A DNA stretch of 64,000 bases from Saksenaea vasiformis B4078 (taxonomy: Eukaryota > Mucoromycota > Mucoromycetes > Mucorales > Saksenaeaceae): NCBI GenBank assembly GCA_000697055.1, contig JNDT01001822.1, positions 1 to 64,000 on the forward strand, in the 5' to 3' direction. The position numbers and the translations under genes are program-made. This document shows positions 10,424-21,208 of the stretch, one piece after another (the stretch's first letter is position 1; each line of letters starts with the position of its first letter). Under the pieces are notes generated by a model that had not been told where the DNA came from, did no database searches, and saw only the letters and a program-made list of their open reading frames with translations.

Positions 10424-10876
10424 GCGAGAAATGAGTGGAAGGAATAAAAGGAAAGGATAAAGGAAAGGAAGGAAAAGAAAGAAGAAAAAAAAGTGGTTTC
10501 TTTTTGTTTGCCTCGAGGTTGAACCTAAAAGGATATACACTACTATTTAGGAGACAAATCGTGTGCACGTAATGTGCACCATCCACACAAAACTCTAATC
10601 TCCCTTTTTCCGAGAAAAATTAACGTTTTGATGTTCATACTACTTCTTTGTTGATTTTTCTTTTTTGTCTCTGCGTCTGTTTATTTGTTATCTGTGCAGA
10701 GAACAAAAGAAACGAATCCTTCTTTTTGGTTCTTCGCACGCGCGAAAATCACAGGCACACCGCTTGCCTGGTATGGCAACACCACACGTTGTGCTTACCA
10801 ACCCAAGCGAAAAGAAGCTTATTTTTTTGTTCTTTTTCTTTTTAATCCATAAAACGGGACAAGCAAATAAAGGGAT
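10424..10876. promoter_or_regulatory. promoter side of the homeodomain gene and 3' flank of the next gene
   Basis: No coding sequence supported. The minus-strand leader of the homeodomain gene is T/C-rich. The rest is T-rich 3' flank of the gene ending at 10877. Confidence 0.4.
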
Positions 10877-12685
10877 CTACCAGAACCATCGTGGAAATTC
10901 ATTTTGCCGCAACCATATGAAGGATGCTTTAAGCTTTAGTAACAATCGACGCATCCATTCATCCACCGTCATTCGGGGACGTAGTATCCTAGTGAGACTC
11001 ATAGATGGACGAGGATGTTCATGATGATCATCACCAGCTAACATGTCCTCCTCCCCTTCTCCTTCGTGTGGAGGTGGCTCAGCTGGACAGATATCGTATT
11101 CTTCCCGTTCTTCTTCTTCCTCTTTCCAAACATACGGATTGCATGCATCCAGTGTTAATTTCAGTCGCTTACTTGCCTCCACACCATAATCTGTTAGCCA
11201 CACGACGGCTTCCAGATCGGTACGACTTTGCAAAAGACAGGGGGAGGGAATTTCAGCCAGATAGATGCCATCTTCCTTGGCTATCATTGGCCATAGACTC
11301 CACGGCTTCCCGTCAGTGATCAGCTGAATCATCAACGACTGATCCGTCCTATCGAAGGAGGACGGGCCGGTGGTATTTGGCTTTATTTCGATCTTGAACG
11401 TATGGAATAATGTCTTCCCATCGGGCTCTTTCCAACTTGGATCGAGATGGACGGCAAACGGGGGCGGTTTCCATGATGGTGACTTGAACAGTCCCATGCT
11501 CAGCAGTACAGCGATGATCGCACCGAGTACCACCTGGTACAAACGTAAGCCCTCTCTACAGGTGCCACTATCGCGGGAAGTCAAGCGATGAATACTACGT
11601 TGCCATCGTCGTACGAGTTTGGAGTTGTCTGTTTTTTCGGCTTCTTGTCGCACTTTGTGCAAGATCCGCCCAACTTCGGGCCGTTGAATCCCAATAAACT
11701 GATGGACAGTCATCAGTTCCTTCATAACTAAGATAGTGGCGCTGTCGTCAACAAAGCCAGGTCTCTGCGGATTAATGTCTGTCACATTTAAACAGGCCAC
11801 GTGGAATTGCCGGAGAAGGCGTGCCAAGCGTTCGCGTGCAACCGCTTCCTGCTCGTTCTGACCCCTTGAATGATGGAAGCGCGGTGTGCGCTGGGATGAA
11901 ACGGAATCACTAGCTGGACGTCTGCTTGTGGATGAAGGTGTAGGAGGAGGAGGAGGAAGCAACTGTGGGTGGATTGTGACGACCAGCGGTAAAATGGGGA
12001 CACCGACGGATCTGAGATCAGCCAATAGGTGCATATCTTTTTCCAAAAGGCTATTCCCTTGGGGACCTGGATCACTGTAAAAATAAATGAGAAGATCGAC
12101 ACCGTTGGGTGTACTATCCTGATAAACGAAGTATTCGGGGAGTGTGTTTGGCAGCCACGAACTGGAGAGACCATAGTAATGATACCCCAAGTACGCACGA
12201 ATCCGGTCGTGAATGTTCGATGGTGAAATGGTTGCTTTATCAGAGAGAGCCCAGGTGAAATCGGCTTCGATAAGACTAATTTCGCTATCGCTATATGTTT
12301 CGATTGATTTGTACTCTAAAGCATCCAGAATAATCACGTGCTGTTTTCTTTCGATACACTTCGGTGCGGGAGAACCAATCCATTCAGCCAGACCCTCCGC
12401 TACTTTTTTACGTAGTTGAATTACTGGACTATTTCTTTCCAAATGACCCATATACATGACACGAAAGGCAAATGGAGGACGGTATGGAGGACTTCTTTGC
12501 ATTGCTGGACGTTTTTCTTCTCTTTCGATTATTTGGTAAGCGCCTGTGAGTGACGGGACTTCAGCTGGCGGTGCACTGTCTAGTATCGTGGTTAAACTGC
12601 ATGAGAAATACATATTTCACTTGTATGATTTTTCCTTGCTACCTTCGTCCCGATTTGAATTGTGATTTATTTCAGAGTCGTCCAT
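10877..12685 (-). CDS. unknown protein with one predicted membrane segment, two exons
   Basis: Exons 12685-12643 and 12579-10877 (63-nt intron) give 581 residues in frame. The N-terminal half has a pattern reminiscent of a degenerate P-loop GTPase-like fold (FRVMYMGHLE, then GVDLLIYFYSDPGPQG and SVGVPILPLVV), but no Walker A motif. A single hydrophobic segment (LYQVVLGAIIAVLLSMGLF) sits in the middle; after it come beta-rich sequence (HTFKIEIKPN, LTDYGVEASKRLKLTLDA) and an acidic Glu/Asp stretch. The most probable arrangement is a membrane-anchored protein with one folded domain on each side. I do not recognise the family. The first exon was chosen because its 14 codons join in phase at DEDSAPPAEVP and avoid a stop in the alternative splice. 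Confidence 0.65.
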
Positions 12686-14289
12686 TTGAAAAAGAAAATA
12701 ACATACAACAGCCCCCTTTTCCTTTGTCTTTTTTTTACTCAATGAACAAAACAAATGACCAATACCTATCAATGAAGTGAATGAGGAACTGAGATCGCAC
12801 AATGAAAGAAAACACTAAAGTCATGCCAAGTTATTTATCTCGTTACTTTATAGCAGTATTTTCCAGAAAGTAGGCAAAAAACGAGAAACCAACAATACCT
12901 TGGTGAGCTGTTAAAAAGAGAAAGAAACGGGTATGTAACCTGAGAGAAAGCAGCTGCCAGTTCTTCTTCCAAGAAAAAAACCTAAATGCGGCATATGAAA
13001 ATGACGGAAGAATCAAAGTCAGCCGGTGGTCACCATGTTTGCTTGGTTCGCTTTCCGTTGATAAGTAAGGACAATAAAAATGGATGCCTGAAGTAGGTTA
13101 TTGCTTAATAGCAACGTACATTCTCATTTTGGGAGGATATAGGTCTTCATGCTTGCTATCTCGTATGCACTCCATTGACACAATGTATCCTTATCAATGA
13201 TACACTGGGAACCCGTGATTTGGTTTCAGCAAACCCGAGCCATTTCCACAACGAACAGCGCTTTTTTAGTGCCTCAGTTCCATTTATATCACATATTTAT
13301 GACTTTTCTGTATAAGAGAGCTTATGTTTCATGTCTGTCTTTATCTTGGCGCGGTCTTTTCTCAAATCATGTTGGCTATCTGTGCAGTTCATCAGCAGAA
13401 AAGAAAAACACAGAAACGTCGTTGGTTTATGAGTCGAATTTCTCATGCTTTTACTTCGCACGATAACAATTCGCCCATATATTGCAGTTGCTCCAAGAAA
13501 TTTGTAAAACACAAAAACTAGCACGAGTCCTTGCTGGAGGCAGGACTACACTGAGGCAAGTAGGACGACAGCAGGATATCACTTCCTTTGCTGACTCGAG
13601 TTAACTTCTTTAACGGGCTTAATGTAACTGGGTTACCATCTCATATCATTCAAATGGCGCTCTTCTTTCATGAGAGTCACAGACTACAACAGCACCGCTT
13701 CAATTACAAGAGCTCGAAGCTCGACGTTATCAGCGGTTATCGAAATCTTCCCTAGAGGATCTGAACTTCCGTCAATTGGTTGGGTAAAGGTTTCAGTGAT
13801 ATCGTGAAGGTTCCATGGAATTACAGCATACGAGCGAATGCACAAGTCAGGATCGTCTTTCTTGTCTACTAATACTCACCGTACGTTTTTGGATGGATCG
13901 GTAGAGTCATTCTACTTTTCCAAGCGGCTGAATATCGTGCTAAACTTGTGCGTTTCGAGTGGTTTGATAGTAACAATAAATTTAAGCATGATTACTGTTG
14001 AATGAGACAAATAAAAATGCAGCACATTCCAGACAGGTAGCTAGCTTCATAAATGAGAAGAAGTCGCTGATCACAAAATCACGGAGGGTTTCGTGCGAAC
14101 TGCTGAAATGTGGTACAATGTTTCTATGACCTAGCATGCTGTTATACATCATGCAGCATTACTTTTGGAGATGTTGTACGTCAAAGAAGAACGACCTTAA
14201 TCTGTCGCCTATAGCGAAAGCTGTTCAGTCCATACTCGGAGCTTGCAGCTCCGTGGCCATGTCTGTTATGCTATATCATCTGTGTATAT
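12686..14289. other. gene-poor stretch
   Basis: No gene supported. Short open frames (for example 13197-13521 on +) have no motif, and base composition is mixed. Start of an accessory island running to 24.5 kb. Confidence 0.45.
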
Positions 14290-16020
14290 AATTCGCACGC
14301 CCGATGCTTCCCGCTTATAGTCAATGATCGGTTTAACCAAACTTACCATATGCTTATTTTCGTTATTTCTTTGTACCTATTACTATGGTACACTTTCAAA
14401 TTCACAAAATTTGGAGGAAAATCATCTCACATTATATAATACAAATGTCAACACACGTTTATTGATTTTGATCGGCTTTTTTCTTCGAGATACAATGTTT
14501 CTTCGCACATTTGATTTCTCAGATGAACACCATTTACCCGTTTTAAAGATGTTTCAGTCTTCACAAACTTCAAGGCGTTTCACTGCAGGTTCGTAGCCAC
14601 ATCCTGCAGTCTCTCCTAAGCAATCAGTCGCTTTGTTGCAATCAGGTACTACTCCATACCTCTCTTTGTGTGTAAGAGTAACCATAGCAGAATTACAACC
14701 TTAACTAAACTATCACTTTATACCGTTTGAACGCTGCGACATTTTTTTTCTTCTATTGCATTTTTGCAATCGTATGCACAATTCCGTCGTGGATGATAGT
14801 GTGTGTTATCCTTATTATCACTCACGCTTTGGGATTGCAGTTGATAATGGGATCGTTAGAATGGGTAGAAAACGCAGACACTAGATATATTTGTGAAGGA
14901 CCTTCCACGGACAATATCGTAGGATTCATCTGTATTTATTAATTATAAATCAGAGATGTAGAAATACAAACTCGCGAAATATCCATTTGAAATACAGTTA
15001 CATCGCATATCGATAGCGATAAGTCTCCATGATCCTACATTTGACTGAGGCTTACTTCCGCCTCCTCGTTCCCGTTGTTGGCAGCTCTTATGTACCATAC
15101 ACGCGCTTGATCGAAGTCTTGTTCCACATCTTTCCCCATCTGATAGCGATCTCCGAGCTCCTTTTGTGCTTCTGGGTCTTCCTGCTCTGCTCTTGAGTAC
15201 ACTTCTTGTATATCACAGTATTCCATGTTGTATGTCAAAAATCTATTTATCGTTTAAATGTTAGTAATCTCTTATAAAGTAAGATTACGCTTGACATTAG
15301 ACGATAGCTGACCTTCCTTATGGTATGAATTCGTTGGAAGTAAAGAGACGATGTTTCAGAGTCTGTCGCCTTTTTATTAACTTAACGCCAGACTGAAACA
15401 CAAACTTTGCTAAGTCGGTGAGGACACAACATGGAATCTTCGAAGTATATACCTGAAAATTCTGTGTGTTTGTTTGATACTATGTATGTTGTGTGATCCA
15501 TTTATGAGACTATCAAAATAAAGAAGGGAGCATTTTTTAGGCACTTCCTGTCAACCAGACAGATGTTGCAATTTATGTAGCTTAGATATGAAGAGATACG
15601 AAGTCGACATTTGGTAGTATGGAGAGGGCAAACGAGGTAGATTGTACTGTCTCAATCAAAAGAAGAGCGAGAGAAAAGGCTTTCTAGGGTAAACGGAGGT
15701 AATCTTTCGGCTGTTCAAGGAAGAAAGGGAATGGAGGATTAAGATTTAAGTGCCACTGTTTCCAATTTTAAGAATATGAAATGTAGCGTTGACAGGCGTG
15801 CCTTCTTTGATGAATAATTTTGACATTAATAACGGACGCAGCGTTGCCTGGTCAAAGGCAGGCTGACTTGCAGTATTGGCTGCAGTCAGCATGAGCGGTG
15901 AGATGACCAGCATCCCATGCATATTTTCCCCGTAGAAGAGGTGGAAGTCAGGATACAGGCATCATTTTCCACAGCACATCACACCTGATGAAATAAAATG
16001 CGCCCTTCGTGTGAAAAATT
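14290..16020. repeat. diverged duplicated segment, copy A (Sel1 locus)
   Basis: Collinear with 17370-19150. Matching blocks occur in the same order: CGGTTTAAcCAAACTT near 14330 and 17405; the Sel1 frame ending upstream of CTATTTATC near 15243 and 18160; CTTTCGGCTGTT near 15705 and 18836; and CTTGCAGTA near 15867 and 18993. Identity is patchy, so the duplication is old. Confidence 0.55.
15035..15226 (-). pseudogene. truncated Sel1-repeat protein
   Basis: An ATG at 15226 opens 63 codons: an N-terminal region (MEYCDIQEVYSRAEQ) then one Sel1-like repeat (AQKELGDRYQMGKDV ... ARVWYIRAANNGNEEAE) before a stop. Normal Sel1 proteins carry many 36-residue repeats, and no further repeat is readable downstream. 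A possible splice donor GTAAGC follows GNEEAE, but no matching exon was found. The promoter side resembles that of the second copy at 18144. Interpreted as a truncated paralog of the 17.6-18.1 kb gene. Confidence 0.5.
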
Positions 16021-17369
16021 TAGGCTGATTCTCGCGAAAGTTGTTAATAAGTCTAGCGTTCGTCGCATCCGACTCCCGTCTACAATTGGGCGGAAATTAG
16101 GTGTAACATACTTCCAAAACCAGAGATATCAATGACCGGAGCGAGAAATGCGATGGATCAATGATGTGACGTACGTGGATGGTTGTAGGAGTCATCCTGT
16201 AGAAACGTGATCCATTGTATGAACGTTGGACCTAACACATTCCCGTTTACAGTGAACTTCCCTTCATCTCTAAACCAATACGACATCATCAGAGACAGGG
16301 AGAAGATAGCATTTCTATTGAAGCGGTTGCTGTTATCTTCTACATATCGATGAAACGAGCGTTTACTAAGCATAATCATCGTTTTTCTTCTGGTTTTCAT
16401 GCACCGCCGTTACCATTCTTCTTTTACAAGGAGCCCTTGTAACCCTGATCCGGCAGCCAAGCAACGTAGGCGTGACTCATCGAAGGCAGCCTGAAGTGTT
16501 GAAAAATATCTAGTGCAAAGGCTGATGTAGTAATAGTAGGCGAGAAAGATCCGAAGTTCTACCTGGCCAGTATTGCAGACCCATACCCTAAGTGCGGCTG
16601 ACTAAACGTCAGACCAACACATAAGGTATGGGATAAATGGATACTTGAAAATGTATACATTAGAAGGTTGCTGCAGATAACTGCAATAACGATAGACTTA
16701 CTGGATGTTGTGAACTAAGGCAACAACTTGTGTCAAACGGATATGGTCCTTAAATTGTGCGGTCTACTATTATTTGTATGGAAGATGATTACAACTTTGA
16801 GGAGGTTGTGCAGACGTTATCGGTTAAGTCAAGAACCGAAGACGATAGAAAGGAAAGGGCCGTAGCGCAGGTTGATATTAAACGGCTCAGATTATGCAAA
16901 ATGGGATTCATGACGAATTCTGACTAATTGATTACATACGCACTGGCTTCATCTTGTCATTTGGACGTATCTCTTCGTATCACATGTGACTCTGTGTCTC
17001 ATTTCACATCATATGCTAGGACGCTAGCTGCCGCTTTCGCTTCGTTCAAGGCCAGTCGTCGTACGGGAAAAAAAAATAGGAAAAAGACAGAGAAGGAGAT
17101 GGCGAATAATACATCTTTTGATTGATAATGCTCAATCAGTGCCTTTTGGTGATGAGGCAAGTTCCCTCCGAAAAGTGCTTACCAGAGCACAGCTGAGGTA
17201 AGCGCTTTTCGTTCGTTCATGTAGATAGATAGATAGGTAAATTTACTTTTTTGGTGACAAGGCTGCTACCTGCGCGATTAACCTTGTTAAACGCTGTCAT
17301 GCCCTCAACAATCTCCACTATACCATTTTACGACGCTATAACATACTATCAGTTGCTCACATAGTTCGC

Positions 17370-19150
17370 GCTCTCCACGGCTTTTGCTTGTAATCGGCAA
17401 GCGGTTTAATCAAACTTCTTATATACTCACTGTCGTTGTCTCTTAGAAGCTTCACTATATGTAATACACTCAAGTTTCCGGCATTCAGAAGATCCTCGTG
17501 TTCATATAATCATGCAAAACGGCTAAATACTGCTATTTCCCTTCCTACAGCACAATTAGCGAGTTTCTGCTTATTAATCTTCGTCTTTGCTTGACAATAT
17601 AAGGTCGCTCCTCTCATTTTGGGTTTTCTGACTGGCAACGCCTTCACATCATTGTTTACTCTGTAGCTTACTCATTCTTGTCCATAAAGATCTAAGGCTA
17701 TCTTTTGCTTCTACATATCCTTTGCTTGCTGCCTTTGCGTACCATCCAATCGCTATATTGTAGTCGCATTGTACACCGAGACCTTCTTCATACAAGCATC
17801 CAATATGGTACTCTGCTCTCGAATGGTCTTGATCAGCCGCCAGTATGTACCATCTCATCGCTTCCGAGTAATCCTGATTTATGCCAAGCCCATGTTGACA
17901 CATTGTATCCCATATCATTTTGTGCACAGCTGTTGCCACTCATTGCCGACACTCTGTACCACCCAACTGCTGTAGTGCGGTTTCGAGGCACCCCATCTCC
18001 ATGCTGGTAGCGATACCCAAGTTGGTCTTGTGCTATTGCGTCCCCACGAAGTGCTTTTTCGGCCAATACGCGCGCATCTTCAGTCATGAATTTATAGTCG
18101 TCACGTATATCAGGATAGATATCACTTGCGTCTTGGTTTGTCATACTGTATGTTAATGGTCTATTTATCCTTCCAAAATCTTGATAGGCACTTTTGTGAA
18201 GCGAACACCTTTTCTGCGTCGTAGAATGAACGAGTTTCCTTACTATATGAATGTTAGGGAAGCGGAAGGAGATACGCCAATACCTGTCACCGTCTTATAT
18301 ACTTTACGTCGGAATACTACCATAAACTTTATGCTGAACCCGTGATACGCGTAGTTGTATCATATCTTATAGCAGCTACCGTTTCGAGCGTATCAGTAAC
18401 AAACTACTTGGTAGGGCTTCTGGTAGCTACGATGAATCTATCGTTCCCGTCCGCACGTCCCACAATACTCCGGTTAAACTACTGAAAACTACACATGAGC
18501 AGGATCCCATAGGGTCCAAATGGTTACACACCGTAACCTAGCATTCAAGACGATTTAAAAGAGTACATAAGGTTTAACAGCTGCGTAACTACTAAATAGA
18601 TCCGTAAACTTTTTGAGTGTTTGCGATAGTGTATCTCTCCTGTAAATGCAGGCATAATTTATCAAACAAAAAACAGAAATATCTGGATGCAGTTACTGTC
18701 AAGCAGTGGATATTGTATGAAAACAGCGCATACGTAGATAAGATAGGTGACAGTTCTTTTAAGAAGAAATACCCTCCGTATTCTCAATGATAAAACAAAA
18801 ATAGAATGTCTTCTAGAAAAGATGTTGAGAACCTTTCGGCTGTTACGAGCTAAAAGGGTACTGGAGAATTAAGGTTCAAGTGGCACTATTTACAACTTCG
18901 CACAAATGAAATGTAACTTAAATAATCATGCCTCCTTTGTGAATGGGCTGATATCAGCATGAATAATGTATTGTCCTGTTAAAGGGAAGCGGCCTTGCAG
19001 TAGCCATAACGATCAACACAAGAGCAAGAGTGACCAGAGCTTCATGCACAACGTCTGGCCTCGTAATTAATGATCCTCTCGAAGAAACGGAAGACACAGC
19101 ACGACGCGGAGATTATTACGAGACACTTCATCAGAGTGAGACCTGAGGTA
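17370..19150. repeat. diverged duplicated segment, copy B (Sel1 locus)
   Basis: Partner of copy A at 14290-16020; same order of conserved blocks, same strand, with different spacing between blocks from insertions and deletions. It contains the longer Sel1 pseudogene. Confidence 0.55.
17649..18144 (-). pseudogene. frameshifted Sel1-repeat protein
   Basis: An ATG at 18144 opens MTNQDASDIYPDIRDD, then AEKALRGDAIAQDQLGYRYQ and further Sel1 repeats up to CAQNDMGY near 17915. There the frame shifts by one base, as if one A were inserted, and Sel1 coding resumes as MCQHGLGINQDYSEAMRWY, then a further repeat (AEYHIGCLYEEGLGVQCDY) to a stop at 17649. Both parts are clearly the same repeat series, so the gene is broken unless this is a sequencing error. 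Sel1 repeats are TPR-like helical hairpins used in protein binding; the intact relative is at 21.2-23.7 kb. Confidence 0.65.
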
Positions 19151-20044
19151 TGCTATATTAGCGTTAAGTGCTTGTTTGTTTATTAAACCTGCGCTTTGGT
19201 AAGTGCCACTCTTAAGGATGAACGTCAGTTCTGCGTCCGAATTTCCGCTTTTGTGTGTTTCCTTCTTGAACTGTCATCGATAGTTTACCAAGATTGGTAT
19301 CGTGCTGTTTTGAAAGCGCGCACTTACCAACATCAGGAGCAGAATTTCATCCGTAATCAAAAAATACGAACTTTAGATTCGTCATGCGACCTTGGCTAGG
19401 AATAACTGGTGATCCGAACGTTCTCAAAGGTCTATGTAAACTTTTCATCACCATGTTCTATCGTAAATGTCCATTAACAAGTTGATAAATTTATAAGTGT
19501 ATTATACCTTACACAACACTGTAGCTGTGACAGCTACACTTCGAACAGGTCCGCGCAGATGAGCATACAGTTTTACTGTAGTCTGGAGCTCAGTCCCTTG
19601 CTATATCCTCTGTATGGTCGAGCTGCGGGTCCACATGGCAGTTTGTCGGCTGTAACCGAGAGTTCTCAAAAGTCCAACATATCGAATATGAGAATGCGGG
19701 AATTAACAAACTGATCGGCACTGCCACTGATAAGGATTGACTATTTATATTCACGAAAACGTAACATCAACTTCCGCCAATTTTAGCTTGACTTCTGTCC
19801 CAAGGATACCTTTTCGGCCTATGCGCTATGGATATTACGTATTCTCTCTCAATCGGCTTGATGATGCGTGCAATTCGGGAACATTAGGTACACCCAGTTA
19901 TTTCTGAAATATCTTGTAAGAAATCAAACTTAAAAGGGCATTTGTGTTTTGGAATATACGCTAGATTTTTAGTTTGCTAGTGCTTGAATTTTATAAGAAA
20001 GACCATGCAAGTTGTATAATATCAACAGCTAGGCTAAAAAAAAT
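19151..20044. other. gene-poor stretch
   Basis: No gene supported. The + frame at 19196-19399 lacks any motif. Sequence looks like neutral, decayed DNA. Confidence 0.4.
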
Positions 20045-20760
20045 TTACAAATTTTTACAGCTAGTTCTTCTTTTCTTATTTTTCGGTACAGCAGGTGGTG
20101 GTGTAAAACAAGAAGGAATGGAAAAAGAAGACTTTTTTGCTTCACAGGTGTAGGAAAATTGTACAAAACTTTCGTCTTCATCCACTTTTTGTAGTGTACC
20201 CTGCATAGGCTGCTTTACGTTCCAAACAACCTTCAAGATCGGATGCATGAACTTATAGAGGTTTTGAGGACAGTCCGGGTACTGCAGTACCTTCGGCATG
20301 CGTAAGATTCTGCAGACATATCCTTTTGGCACCGTCATCGACAGCTGGTCCATTCTGAGACCTTTATCCATATAATATCAGAAATACCAATTACGAAGAC
20401 GTTTTAGACGTTACCTGTAACGAAAGGACGTTTGTTTCTATACATCTCAGCTGATTTTGCGCAGCATCGGTCAACTTCAACAGTACAACCTTCACGGTCT
20501 TTGAGCATTTCAAACCGACCTCCCATAGACGTTCAGCTGTGTCGTCTTCATCCACCACTTTGAATTCAGGTACAGTGCTCCCTTGCTAATTTCAAAACCG
20601 TAATTTAGAACCCCGTCCTTTTAAGAAGTTCGGCGGGAACGGTGTAAATTTTCAACTTCTCGGTAAAATCAACTTCAAGGTTATAAAGAAGGTTGAAAAT
20701 GCTATCGGGGGAAATCGTTGCCTCGAATAAGTTGATTAACTTTTTGCGAAATGTGACGTA
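20045..20760 (-). pseudogene. possible decayed multi-exon gene, unknown family
   Basis: Three coding-like minus-strand blocks: about 20760-20609 (VTFRKKLINLFEATISPDSI and onward to a stop), 20585-20415 (a 57-codon block bounded by an AG acceptor and a CAG|GTAACG donor, with VPEFKVVDEDDTAERLWEVG), and 20371-20045 (MDQLSMTVPKGYVCRILRMP ... ending in a Lys/Arg-rich tail). They read like protein but cannot be joined in frame with any GT-AG combination found. I infer a decayed gene. The family is not recognised. It could be live if a small sequence error is present. Confidence 0.3.
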
Positions 20761-21208
20761 ATATCGGTTGCCTCATCATGCATTGCTCTCGTGTTTCTCG
20801 GAGATCGTCCGCGACTCTTCCATGTCTGTCTTCAGCAAGGAAACCTATCACAGCGTCAATACGTATCCGCTGGTCATGCGTTGATATGTTACTCCAGTGT
20901 TTAAATTGTACTATAAAAGTTTTACCAATGCGACATTTTCGAAGACGTGCACAGTATTTTTCGCCTTAGTAGGGGCGTTACAAGCTAATGCACGTTTATT
21001 TTGCTACTTAGCACTTGGTATTGGCTTAGCATAACTTTATGGGTCCAATAGAAGTCACTCCGGAGCTTAACATGTCAAGGTGATGATTGACCTAAAACAA
21101 CAACTCTTTCACTACTTTTAATGCGTTCCTCCAGTCCAGAAAGGAAGTTAGCATGCAAGGTAATAGGCAGACATATCGCTTAGTTTTTCTCGTCTGATAC
21201 TTTGAAAG

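Noticed and set aside
14324..14596. + strand ORF starting with a signal-peptide-like segment
   Set aside because: The matching part of the second duplicate (about 17.4 kb) does not keep the frame, so it is probably not coding.
16158..16400. minus-strand ORF of 80 codons
   Set aside because: No domain or conserved copy in the duplicated segment.
16778..16927. 49-codon + ORF (MEDDYNFEEV...)
   Set aside because: Acidic and protein-like but very short, in decayed DNA, with no homology I recognise.
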